Origin: Pogostemon cablin
Lineage: Eukaryota > Streptophyta > Magnoliopsida > Lamiales > Lamiaceae
Direction: 5' to 3'
NCBI GenBank assembly: GCA_023678885.1
Contig: CM042979.1
Coordinates: 21,753,513-21,817,512, forward strand
Length of the DNA: 64,000 nucleotides
The position numbers and the translations under genes were made by a program. The first letter of the stretch is position 1. Each line of letters starts with the position of its first letter. Below, piece by piece: positions 22,922-34,239 of the stretch. A model generated the notes under the pieces. That model saw only the letters and a list, made by a program, of their open reading frames with translations, was not told where the DNA came from and did not search any database.

Positions 22922-23161
22922 CTCCCTCCGTCCGCTTCTAAGGTATCCATTTCACTATTTCTGGCGTCTGCTTCAAAGGTATCAATTTCCTCTATTTAGT
23001 AAAAAAAGTACACAATATGACCCAACACTTCCCTCTAATACAACTACCCAATTTACCTATAATAATAATACTCATTAATCCACGTGCAAAAAGTAAATAA
23101 AGACCTTAAAACTGTCTATGTACAAAAAGCAAATTGATACTTTAGAACCGGATAGAGGGAG
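22922..23161. mobile_element. Stowaway MITE, complete
   Basis: Flanked by TA on both sides (22920-22921, 23162-23163). The left end CTCCCTCCGTCCGCTTCTAA and the right end, reverse-complemented CTCCCTCTATCCGGTTCTAA, form the terminal inverted repeat. Length 240 bp. Confidence 0.88.
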
Positions 23162-23269
23162 TATGTTTTATTAAAAATAAACATATAAATTTTTAATATT
23201 TTATTTAAATTTGGATATTATTGATTAATTACTAAATCTTTTAATATAAATAAATTAATTAGCATCAAA

Positions 23270-23404
23270 TTGAACGCTCGTGTTTGTTTTCCTTGATGCA
23301 TCCCGCGCCCAAGTTCGTTAGGCCCGAACGGCGCAAGCGCTGCCGGGTCCAAGCACGCGGCGTGGGGGTAAGCCGACGACACGGAACCCGGTCGAGGGAG
23401 TTGC
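23270..23404 (-). pseudogene. ITS1 rDNA fragment
   Basis: The minus strand contains GGGCGCGGGATGCATCAAGG, the conserved plant ITS1 motif (GGCRY...GYGYCAAGGAA), preceded by GCCTAACGAACTTGG. It lies downstream (minus sense) of 25S sequence, the reverse of the native order 18S-ITS1-5.8S-ITS2-25S. Confidence 0.7.
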
Positions 23405-23584
23405 GCCCCCGATGCCTCTAATCATTGGCTTTATCCGATAGAACTCACGCTAGAGCTCTAGTTATCCTGAGGGAACTTCGGAGGGAACCAACTACTAGAC
23501 GGTTCGATTAGTTTTTCGCCCCTATACCCAAATCAGACGAACGATTTGCACGTTAGTATCGCTGCGGGGCAAAGCCAAAGGAAA
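23405..23584 (-). pseudogene. 25S rRNA gene fragment
   Basis: The minus strand reads GCAAATCGTTCGTCTGATTT, GGGTATAGGGGCGAAAA, AATCGAACCGTCTAGTAG, GGTTCCCTCCGAAG and GCCAATGATTAGAGGCATCG, all conserved 25S core sequence. Conservation stops after CTCGACC, exactly where ITS1 begins. A few changes (for example TTAGTATCGC for TCAGTATCGC in the plus strand) show it is decayed. Confidence 0.87.
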
Positions 23585-24429
23585 ACCTTTATTAATTAAA
23601 GTGTATACTCTTTATATAAAGATTGAAATGGGACTAGTGAGTATTTTTTAAATTTTTAACAAAAAGATTAAATATGAAAAAATTATGAGTTTAACTGCGG
23701 TGCAGGACACCGGTGCACTTGAACAACTTCAATTATTAGATCAAATCTTAATATAATCTCTACCATTAATTAAATTAAATAATTAAAAAATAAAAATATA
23801 AAACTACCCACTACCCCATTATTAGCTTATAAATCATGGGGTGCACAGGTACACCAGAATCACCCAAAAATTATACATTTATTAAGAATTTAGTTGAGAA
23901 TTTCAGATACATATATGCTTTAATATTATCAAGTCCTAACTAAAGTTAGCGTAAAAAATATTCTAAGATATGAATCCCGCCAAAATTGTCCAAAAATCTT
24001 ATATAAGTAGTGGAAAAATATACTCTAATATTATTATCGAATGAATATCTCCTAAAACACTCTTTCAAATATACTTTTTACATTATGTTTCTTAATGAAA
24101 TACAACTATCAAGAACTCAAGATTACAATCACCTCTTTTTTTGGAAAAAAAAGACATCTTTTCTAGGATTACACTCAATACTATTTCTGCGTCTTTTCGA
24201 GTTACCATCAATAAAAGATCACACAATGCTTGTGAAACCTCATTTCAACCTTGGCCTGTTCAACTTCAAGGCCCAATTTAACCTCTTATTCTTGGTAAAT
24301 TCGCCCGCAATTGTATGTGTGTTTTCATATGTAGTGTTTGCTTGCAAGGGTTTATCAATGGCATTTTATTGAATTATTTATTTGATCATCTCTGTTTTTT
24401 TTATGTTCAGTAGTGGTAGCATTGAGGAT
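23585..24429. other. AT-rich spacer
   Basis: It contains a 120-codon open frame (24010-24372, +) that is Phe/Leu rich, with no family recognised. Probably not a gene. Confidence 0.4.
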
Positions 24430-25081
24430 TAGGGATGTAACCAAACCAAACCGTTCGCGAACTATTCGAGTCTCGGTTTGATTAAATATTCGTTCGAACT
24501 CGTTCGTTAATCTTAACGAGCCAAACCAAACTTGAATTTTGGGTTCGAATAGTTTATCAAACCAAACTCAAGCCTAAGGGTGTTCGACTCAAAAGCTCGC
24601 TATCATATTCATTTATAGGCTCGTTAATGGCTCGTAAACGCGTTCGTAAATTTTATAGTTATTCTTTAGAATTATATATTATTATTTATTAATTAATATT
24701 CAATAATTAAATATTTTATATTAAACCACACAAATATGATAATAACTTAAGTGATTATTTAAATATTTTTATCGTTTATTATTATATTTTATTCGTTTGT
24801 TTATTTAATATTATGAATAACAATAAATGTTTATAACCGAAATATTCTTTTAATATCCAAGCACAAAATTATTTAAATGTTCATGAAAATATATTCATAA
24901 ACAAGTTAGTTTATGTGTCCGTGAACATGTTCGCGAGTCTTATCAAATAGTTTGAGTTCGAGCTCGAGCTCGATATTTTTTTCTTGACGAGTTCGAGCTC
25001 GGGCTTGAGTTCGATAATTTCTTAACAAACGATCCTCAAACCTAGTAATGTTCGACTCGACTCGGTTCGATTACATCCCTA
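24430..25081. mobile_element. Non-autonomous hAT element (652 bp)
   Basis: Perfect 11-bp terminal inverted repeats, TAGGGATGTAA and TTACATCCCTA. Near-identical 8-bp target duplications flank it: TTGAGGAT (24422-24429) and TTGAAGAT (25082-25089). Subterminal regions are rich in GTTCG/CGAAC and GAGCTCG motifs, typical of hAT transposase binding clusters. No coding. Confidence 0.88.
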
Positions 25082-25392
25082 TTGAAGATGGAAGACGTTG
25101 TAATTGCTTCTGGGGTGGAGTCAGGAGAAGAAAAGGCCTCCACTCCCTATTGAGGATGGAAGACGTTGTAACTGCTTCTGGGGTGGAGTCAGGAGAAGAA
25201 AAGGCCTCCACGCAGAATGTAGTGTCGGCATTAATGGAGACTTTGATCGACCCGAATATAAAAAGCCGACAGAGCTGCCAGAACCGCCGTCGGAAAAGTG
25301 ATCGGAGCTGCTACCAGAAAAGTCGCCGAAGCTGTCAGAACCGCTGTCGAAAAAGTCATCGGCATCGCTGCCTGGTGGTGGAGGTATGGTAG
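25081..25392 (+). other. Unassigned ORF containing a 68-bp tandem duplication
   Basis: Two copies of about 68 bp (25081-25148, 25149-25216) each hold GGAAGACGTTGTAA and GGAGAAGAAAAGGCCTCCAC. From the ATG at 25157 the second copy reads MEDVVTASGVESGEEKAS and later VVSALMETLIDP, followed by an Arg/Lys/Ser-rich tail. It resembles the start of a plant gene in style, but I cannot name a family with confidence. It starts immediately at the hAT target site. Confidence 0.35.
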
Positions 25393-26059
25393 ATTGGGGT
25401 GTGTGGGAAGGGTAGGTTGGATGGGATGGGTAGGTTGTATGGCACTTTTTAAAATTTTAATTTATAAAAGTGGGTTGATGTTGAATTGGTGGAGCGGTGC
25501 CGGTTAGCCCACACTTTAGTGGGTTTGAATGGGGTGGGCTTTTATGGGGCGGATTAATTTTGGATTAAGAAATTAGTGGGTTTAGGTGGGTTGAGCGGGA
25601 TAGACCAGTGGGCTCAACCCATTTTTACACAACTAGGTATAACACATACTGTCAAGAAGAATCATGATATGACACTTTGTATCACAGTATGTTTTTTCTT
25701 TACAAAAATAACTAATCAAAGCATACAATATTCTCGTGAGTTATTAATTAAGCGTCATTAAGTAAGAGCTAACTAACTTTATATAGAGATAAATGTTAAT
25801 CGAGAGTTTGGGATGGATTAAGTGGCATGGATGTTAGTCAAGAGTTTAATTACATGTCACTCATTAATGAAGTGAATATCACATCAAAATATCATATAAA
25901 ACCCAAACTCGGATCAAGCGTCAGAAATTAGTCACCCCTAACACTAGGTGGATTAACTCTTGAAAATCACCCTGGTGGGATTAAATAAGAATTAATAAGA
26001 TAGAACCTTCCTACCTTTGTTTCCACTTCTCTCTCATCCCACCTATTAATAAAATTTTT
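25393..26059. other. Spacer with GGGTTGAGTGGG-like low-complexity DNA
   Basis: 25380-25620 is rich in GGGTTGGGTGGG-like words and may be a decayed hAT-type terminal region. The rest is AT-rich with no gene seen. Confidence 0.35.
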
Positions 26060-26410
26060 AAGTTATTCATTCTAAATATACAAATTCGATTCTTTAAGAG
26101 GAATTTGAGCTTTTTTCAAGTTCTTCTAGAGAATTGATATGAAAGTATAAAAATTTATTTCGATAGAACGAATAAAGTAGAGATTCGATCTACCTCTAAA
26201 AAATTAATTCAAGTATTCTTAAAGAGGAAGATGATCGATTCAAGCTCTTAAGAATCGATTCTTCAAGAGGAAGATGATTAATTTAAGTATTCTTGAATTG
26301 ATCTACCTCTAAATGATCGATTCAAGTATTCTTTAAGATCTATCTCTAAAGTATCGATTCAAGTATCATTCAAGTGAAAGAGGATTGATTTTTCAAGTGT
26401 AATTTTCTTA
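26060..26410. repeat. Dispersed repeat with reiterated ATCGATTCAAGTATTCTT, copy 2
   Basis: Homologous to 22380-22740 in the same orientation and order of blocks (CGATAGAACGAATAAAG, AGAGATTCGATCTACC, then several ATTCAAGTATTCTT units). Confidence 0.65.
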
Positions 26411-27130
26411 ATATTATAAATTTTCTAATTTATTTTTCAATATATTCATTATTTACTTCCAATTATTTTTCTTATTCAATATTTTCTTTTTTAAAATAAA
26501 TTATGTTTCGTTCTTTCTATTTTTTCTATACACTTATTATGATTTATTTACTTTAGAATCATTAATTACAATTAATTAATAAATCTTTCCATATAAATAA
26601 ATTACTTAGTATCAAATCATATATAGAAAAAATTGAGATTTTTTAAAAATAAATTTAAAAGAATTATTTAATTTAATTATGAAATATTATTTTAAACAAA
26701 CAAAAAATTAAGGATTTATTACTATGAGGTACATACTTTGATCTTAATTTCATTTAAATATAAATAAAAATCAGATACTATCAACTACACAAATACATGA
26801 CAAAGAAATAAAATTGCCCATATATGTGGTTGTACATTTTTTTAGAGAGATGGAGAGAGTAATAAATAGTTTTCAATTGTATTATGTTATAAGGTAACAT
26901 TTAAAAAAAATACAAGCCTTCTTTCAAAAAATTAAAATATATGTACATATATATTAACTTTACACATGATTTAATTATATGTCACATTATCAAAAGTTAA
27001 AAGTTATAATTTGTTGTAAATTTTTTATATTGTAGAAATAAGTTGTCTTATAAAAAATATATATATATAATATTGAATTGTTATATGACACAGATTATTT
27101 AATTATAAAAAAATAAGGGTAATATTAAAT
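26411..27130. other. AT-rich spacer, nothing recognised
   Basis: Very AT-rich with no open frame of note. Confidence 0.4.
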
Positions 27131-27133
27131 GAT

Positions 27134-27160
27134 CTGCGTAGTACGCAGGTTTCAGACTAG
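27134..27160 (+). mobile_element. Possible Helitron 3' terminus
   Basis: A short hairpin CTGCG-TAGTA-CGCAG (27134-27148) is followed, 8 bases later, by CTAG and then T. That is the layout of Helitron 3' ends (hairpin, then CTRR inserted before T). The 5' end (TC at an A/T target) was not found. Confidence 0.4.
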
Positions 27161-27164
27161 TATT

Positions 27165-27165
27165 A

Positions 27166-27260
<95 letters not shown>
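27165..27260. repeat. (TA)n microsatellite, about 95 bp
   Basis: An uninterrupted TA dinucleotide tract. Any reading frame across it encodes Ile-Tyr repeats and is spurious. Confidence 0.95.
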
Positions 27261-27262
<2 letters not shown>

Positions 27263-27430
27263 GATATGTTTTGTGTGAGACCGTCTTACAAATCTTCTTA
27301 TGTGAGACGGATCTTATCCTATTCAATAATGTAAAATAAAAATAAAAAATAATAAAGAAAAATAATGGCCTTGTTTGGTAGAGCTAGATTTTTAGAATGT
27401 GTGTTGCACGTTGCTGGTATAATACTATCG

Positions 27431-27432
27431 TA

Positions 27433-27463
<31 letters not shown>

Positions 27464-27495
27464 GCTGTTGTGGTGGTTATTATTATTATTATATA
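27431..27495. repeat. (TTA)n-like imperfect microsatellite
   Basis: Imperfect trinucleotide tract TATTATTAT interrupted by GCTGTTGTGGTGG. Confidence 0.8.
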
Positions 27496-28299
27496 CACAT
27501 TAAACATAATATTAAGATTTATTAAGTAGAAGTATTAATTTAATTTACTATTTGTTATAATATTAAGATTTATTGAGTAGTTAATTTAATTTATTATTTG
27601 TTATAATCTTAAGATTTAAGAAGTAGAAGTATTGATTTAATTTACAATTTGTTATAATGCTTTTATTATTGCAAACTATTTTTTTTTAATTATCAACTTT
27701 TATTCAATTTTTATATAATGTTAATGAAGAGTAAAAGCTGTGTATTATTCATGGATACTTAATTTATTTGTTAAATTAAATTATTTAAACGTTATAGTGT
27801 AGATAACGATAAAGTTATGGGCAAGTATTATATATCATCTCATTTAAACTCTGAGGTGTGAGACGAATAAAAAGTGATAACATTATTAATAAAAAATTCT
27901 AATCAATCGATAAAAAGTGATAATAGTGCACTGAATTATTACATGAATAATTTATAATATATAAATATAATAAAGTGATAACATTTTATAGCGAAAATAA
28001 TAACATTTTATAGCAAAGTTATCTAAAATTATTTATTTATTAATTATTACTATTATAATTATTAAGTGTCTTTTACTCAATTTTAAATCTATAAATAATT
28101 ATTAATATATTTAAATATATCTCTATAGATTAGTAACAGGCTTGCGTTGATTTAAAAAATTAATGATATCATATTATGTGATTTAACATAATAAGAAACC
28201 TGTATAAATTATATTGGAGTAAAATGCAAATTAGCGCAAGAGCTAGTATCACCATAAAGACATTCTCAATGCACACAAAGCATGTTAAATAAGCAAGAG
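27496..28299. other. AT-rich spacer
   Basis: It contains three staggered copies of a unit with ATTAAGATTTA and GTAGAAGTATT (27505-27640), and TGATAACATT units near 27870-28015 related to the TATCACTTTT elements. No gene. Confidence 0.4.
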
Positions 28300-30042
28300 T
28301 CTGAAACATGCCACCATATAAGCTCAATTGTTTTTACGGATTGTGTTTGTTTTGCCAATAGAACCAGAGCCGTTTCCAGATTCTTCTTCATTTGCTTCTA
28401 ATTGACTCTTTTAACTTTTGCCTCAATGCAAGATATCCCGACTCTTGCAACAAGAGAATTTAAAATATAAAAAGCTGTATCAAAGTCCAAAAAACTTTTT
28501 AATAGAAAAATTAAGTTGATCAGTTGTTTACTGCTACCTGGGTTGTAGAAATATCAATCATGGATGGAGATGTAATAAAACACATTAAAGATATGACACA
28601 GAGAGATATGACATGACATCCCTTCGAAAACTTACAAGGAACCTATTAGCACATCAACCCTTCTGCAAGATCATTATCGCACAGAATGAAACAGCCAAAG
28701 AAAAAGTGCGCGCTGCTGTAAACATGAGGAAACCCCATTCCACTGGAATGACTCCAGTACTCAACCCTATCAACCATGTAAGAGAGTAATTTATTTTACT
28801 TAGCCAACGCCACAAAACTCAGAATGTTTAAGTGATTCGTGAAGCAGCAAACAATGTTATTTATTGTCGAGAGCAAACATGAAACATACGTTTTTCTTTT
28901 ACTTTAATAGGGGCATCATAAGAGTCGTGCTTCTTAATGATAACTCGAAAGATTAAAGGACTCGAAAGATAGATAACACGAAATTGAGAAAGGGATTTTA
29001 GACTCGTGCCGTAAAAGACCACAGGCTATCACTGGATTTTATTACACAACTTAGATGCAACACCAGCACTATATCAAGAGCTTTTGCAAATCTCGATATA
29101 AAGTCAGGATGCAACACCAGCACTAACATCCTTGATATAAAGTCAAGGGTCTTTTGCCCCATATCAAGAGCTCTTGCAAGAACATGCTTTTTTGTTCTCA
29201 AGAAATTATAAAATGCAAAAATCCTAGCATATTCAGGAGGTAAAGATACCTGGGGAAACATAATTTTAGAAACATCATAGGCAAGAGACAAAAACTCAAG
29301 ATGCTATTTAATCTATAAGAGACAAAAACATACTTTAGGATCCCATGTTGAAGTTTTGTGTGACTTGACATCTGTACTTAGCAAATCGTTTTCGATCAGG
29401 ATATTTTGGATATCAATCAATACAATTAGATATGACTTAACCCTGTAACTTCGGACTATCTAAATAACATATTGGTTAAGAACATTAACTCTTAGAAACA
29501 ACATATGGCAAAAAAATACGGACAGTCAACTACATGTAAACCTGAACATGAGTACATATGTACCCTCATTTTCGGCATGTTCTTCTTTGATTTTTCGAGT
29601 CGATCAGCTATTTGGTTAAGTTGTCACCATCCTGTAGCGTAAGACAACTCAATAATACACACCAAGTAAAACAAACTCACTGTATAGAGAGAATATGTTC
29701 TAGAGATGTTTGAGAAAACACGTTTCTACAATTTAAGGAAGAACGTATAATCTAAAACTATTTCATATTTGTCAAGTTTGCCATTAAATACCAGCAATTA
29801 TTATATTATTATTAACAAAAAACTACCATCATCACATAATCAGCTTCAATTTCTTCATCAAAATCTCTTAAATTTAAGGAAGCCTGATCCTCATCAAACT
29901 CAAAGTCATTCTTCTGATCAGGAAAGCCACTCTCACCATTATCCATAAGAATATCATCACCTGCACTTTTGTCACTGTCAAAATAATCAATTTCAGAATC
30001 ATCCACAACTTCCGGTGTACTTTCCATGCTATGGAGCACTTG
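28300..30042 (-). pseudogene. Possible degraded multi-exon gene, family not recognised
   Basis: Several minus-strand open pieces are bordered by plausible splice signals. The piece at about 30042-29828 follows TACAAG and is strongly acidic (VVDDSEIDYFDSDKSAGDD, DFEFDEDQASLNLRDFDEEI). 29291-28998 holds SLAYDVSKIMFPQVSLPPEY. The piece near 28800-28650 can be read as a hydrophobic segment (GVIPVEWGFLMFTAARTFSL). They do not join into one clear frame and I recognise no domain. This could be a decayed gene, captured fragments, or chance. Confidence 0.3.
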
Positions 30043-30609
30043 TAACTATAAAGAAAATATAATCCAGTACCAGAAACTATAAAGAAAAAAGGCAATTTAG
30101 CAATTAGCATTTGCGTTGATAATTTGTAATCCACACGATAAATAGATGGAATAAAGGCTAAAAGAGGAACCTAAAAAGGTTTACTAAAAAGCATCACAAA
30201 ATTTGCTATAGTTTGGAGTTTCAATCTCAATTTCTCAAGAAAACATATATAGCGAGTGAAGATACCTAAATTTCTTGAGAAAAAATATATACTAAAGATA
30301 AGTGCTTCACTTTCTCCTAAATATATATTTATGAACTGATAAAACTCTTAAGAGGAGTACAATAAACTAAGGCATGAGAAAAAATTAATTGGGGCATTCA
30401 GAATCAATATGAAGACTCGCATACATGAGAAAGACTACATATGAATTGCTACCTATATTATTTTATTAATTTTAGGACACTCACATGGCATCAACGGGAA
30501 TTGTTGAAAATGAAATAATAGAGAAAAAATCATTCAACTCAACCTGAATGTCCTGCACCACCCTGAAACTCTTTCCTTTGCAAGGCATTGTGTGATGTGG
30601 AGGTAGTAC

Positions 30610-30991
30610 CATTAGAATGCGGATCGGTTGGAGAGCACGGGATCTATTGGAGTATCCGGAAAACTATCGATCAAGGCATCCCCTTTCCATATCACACCTA
30701 AAAAAAATTCAATGGCGAGACTAATAATCATAAACTCCATATAAATGTTAACTTGCTGGGAATTTAGAACTAACCATCGCTGTCAAAGAGAAAAGCATCG
30801 ACGGAATCGAGGAGATTCGCTTCGTTCTGAGGAGTGGGTACTGAGGTTTCTCCTCTATCGCGGAATTGAGGATTTCTCCAGCCATATGCAGCGAGAAAAT
30901 GAGGCGTCATCAGCATCTCCATACTTGGGTGACTCTTGAAGCCTGAATTTGCTGATTCTTCTTCTGCATTATTTGATTTGATATGAGGCAT
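30610..30991 (-). pseudogene. Phosphoglycolate phosphatase-like (HAD) N-terminal fragment
   Basis: Exon 1 (30991-30775) starts MPHIKSNNAEEESANS and ends NLLDSVDAFLFDSDG at a GTTAGT donor. After a TTTTTTTAG acceptor, exon 2 (from 30697) continues VIWKGDALIDSFPDTP. Together they give the HAD motif I region of plant phosphoglycolate/4-nitrophenyl phosphatases, with the catalytic DxDG as DSDG. The enzyme removes phosphate from 2-phosphoglycolate in photorespiration. Similarity stops about 14 residues past WKGD; the frame then ends at TAA near 30617. The first 50 residues do not look like the usual transit peptide. The rest of the enzyme is absent nearby, so it is a captured or decayed fragment, possibly chimeric. 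Confidence 0.7.
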
Positions 30992-32478
30992 TTCAGATAT
31001 GAATGAAATGTACCGACGTTTTGAAGAATTGCAGATGAGTAATTAATTAATAATTAGTATATGTAATTATTAATTAAGTATGTAATAAATAAGGTTAAAT
31101 GTGTAATAAGATAAAATGAATAGGGAGATAATGGAGAGAAAAGTTTTACAAATGCATTCCCTCTTTCAATATGTTAGGATAGAATTAGGATTAGAATTAG
31201 GATTAGGATAATTAATTAAGTGACCCCAAGAGACTAAATGAAGACAAATAATCTTACATGTATAATAAATAATTTATTTAAAATAATTTAAAGTTAAAGA
31301 TATAATTAAGAAAATTAGATGGGAATAAAATGAGAAAAAATGTTAACTATGAGATTAGCCACTTTTAATATATTATGATTATGATATGATTACTTAAGAT
31401 TAATAAAGGTACTTAATCAGCCCATCCACGATCCCGCGCAACGCAAATTACAATATCCAATTTCAAATCAATTATTTTCTACTTCTCATATAAATTATTA
31501 TCTTTAATATAATTATATTAATAATAATTATTATTAAATATTTAATAATAATAATATTATTAATAATTATTTTTTAATAGTTCTATTATTCCATTATTAC
31601 TTTATTTTAATTGGGTATCACTTTATATTAAAAACGTTATCACTTTTTATTCATCATACGAATAATTTATAAAATAATTTAATTAAACGATTATAACTTT
31701 TTGTTTATCATGTATCACTTTTAATAAAAAATACTATAACTTTTTTTTATTCCAATAAATTTTTCGTGACATAATTCAATTATACGGATATCACTTTTCT
31801 TTTATTAAAAATCACTTTTATTAAAAATACTATCACGTTTTATTCGTTCCATAATTTTTTTGTAAAATACACTTTGACAATTAGTTATCACTTTTTATTG
31901 AAGATGTTATCACTTTTCGTTAAAATGTTATCACTTTTCATTTATATATTATAAATTGTTCATAAATTAGTTCACAACAGTACTGTTATAACTTTTCATC
32001 AATTGAATGTCACTTTTATATAAAAGTTATCACATATTTTATAAATTTATAATATTTAAACTAAAAAAAAAATTAAATAAATAATAAAATTTAAATTATT
32101 ATATTTTTAAATAATAAAAAATAAAAATTAAATAAATATATATACATGTAAGCTTAATTAATTTATTTTCATAATTAATTTTTCAATTTTTTTTTCTAAT
32201 TCTAATAGCAACCAAACATAACCCTTAAAATATATTTAAACCTAATTAATTTTTTTTCATTAAGTAGGTCTTTAATTTTTTAATTTGATTATAACTAAAC
32301 AGGGCCTTCTATTTTTTTTAATTGGGTTAATGGACTATCCGTCTCACATAAGAGGTTCCGTGAGACGATCTCACCTAAATCTTTGCCTATATATAACTAT
32401 TAAAATAGTACGTCAAAAATAAAAATATGTAAAAGAGTATTTCTAAGGCAAATCCCAAGAGGTAATTTCACGAACCCA
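30992..32478. other. AT-rich region including a TATCACTTTT-type element (about 31600-32374)
   Basis: The second part has many TATCACTTTT units and ends at CGTCTCACATAAG and GTGAGACGATCTCAC (32360-32374), matching the element at 20235-21484. The first part has short repeats of AGGATTAGAATT (31185-31215). No gene. Confidence 0.5.
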
Positions 32479-33028
32479 CTCCCCAATTGAGATGACAATG
32501 TGATGGGTATTTTTGGGTACTCGACCTACCCGAATCCTAATGCGAAAGATACGGGTAGTTGTAAATGGGTTTGGGACGGGTATGAGTAATCGTGAAAAAT
32601 ACCATTAGAGTTTGGGACGGGTATGAGTAATGCCTCAAATACCCGCGGATACCCCGTTTATATACATTTTTATAAAATTTAATATATATTATATAATTAT
32701 ATATTATGAGATATTTTATATATTTAATTAATAATTATAAATTTTATTTAATCATATTTATTAAATATGTATTTAAAATAATAGAATTTACATTATAGTA
32801 TTTATTTTATATTTAATTAATAATAATGTAATTTTTATTATTATATTTATTTAAACCATAAAAATATAAATATATATTAAATAAATTAATATTAAACGGG
32901 TATGGGTACCCGCGGATATTAATAAATAATTATGGGATGGGTACGGATACCATAATAAAATTTTTAAATGGAACGAATATAGATACGGGTAGTTATTTTT
33001 TAATCGGATACGGGTACGGGTACCCTAA

Positions 33029-34232
33029 TGTTGGCGTTTGGATCTTTTGGTTAACGTGAACCGTTAGGGTTCCATGCAATTCTACTGCAGCGGAAGTATA
33101 AGAGTAGAATTGTATTACCTTTCACCAGGGTTGATGTAGAGGTTGATCATCAGCAGTAGGAACAAATGACCTTCCGATCTTCTGTTGTATCCTAAGCCAC
33201 GTCTTGACGTTGTGTAGGCAACGATCTACAAGACGATATCAATCTGCAATCTCTAATCTCTCTTTCACGTGTTTAGGCGTGTCTAAATTAGTTACCAGAC
33301 TGCTGAGATTGGCTATATATAGGCTACAACAGGGACCAGGAGGAGAAATTAGGGTTTGGGCCTCCATTGGGCTTAAGCATCCAAGTTTAGCCCAAAACTT
33401 ATACTTAAGTCCAATAATAATAAATCAGTCCACTAAAGAAGTATTATTGCACTGCCACCCTAATCTCAAATTACGTTATGGGCTCCTTCTTATTATGAGC
33501 CCATTAGTGTCCCTGTGTTTATGATTCAATGCCCATTAATTAATTAAGTTACTGACAACTCCATTAATTAATATATTTACTGAGAGTAGTACCACTCAAC
33601 CTTATTATCATGCCGGAATAAATCCACCTGCAGGTTTACATGATAATCATTATGAGCTCCTCAAGGGGACATTATCAACCAATTCTGTTAGGACACAGAT
33701 TCCTTCTATAATCAACAGCACACTATAGAGACAGCACCATCTCCTAACTCACCAAGCATATTGATTTAATAATTAAATCTCACCCATTGATGAATCAAGA
33801 AAATAAATACTGGCTTACGTGTCGAAGTTATTGTATAGGGATTAAGAGTATGAACATCCATAATAACAGATATCAAGTTCTATTATATAATCAGCATAAA
33901 CCGAACGATCTCAAGGCAGTCCTGTTCAGTACACACAAATGTACTAGTGTAATTTTATAGTCAAGACAGACTATTGCCAAATCATACTACAACCATACCG
34001 ATAGATAGTCCCCGTCTATCTCGATTGTAAACATCTGTTTATACTTTATAAGGAGCCGATAATATGATCTTACGTTTGACGCCGCACACCATATTATCTA
34101 CAGTATAAAGTAAATAAACTTTTGCAAGAATAAATAATTATGCAAAATGTTTGATCACATGATTCTCATTTCAAATAAATTGTTTAAACATTATTCATAC
34201 AAAAAGCTAGACTTTTAGTATATAATCCAACA
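33029..34232 (-). repeat. Copia copy C 3' LTR
   Basis: Begins TGTTGGCGTTTGG and ends TATAATCCAACA. On the minus strand the preceding sequence is AAGTTTGAGAT, a weak polypurine tract. Confidence 0.9.
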
Positions 34233-34239
34233 ATCTCAA

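Noticed and set aside
24010..24372. 120-codon ORF
   Set aside because: Phe/Leu-rich in AT-rich DNA with no recognisable motif or neighbour; likely chance.
27099..27326. ORF with Ile-Tyr repeats
   Set aside because: A translation of the (TA)n microsatellite.
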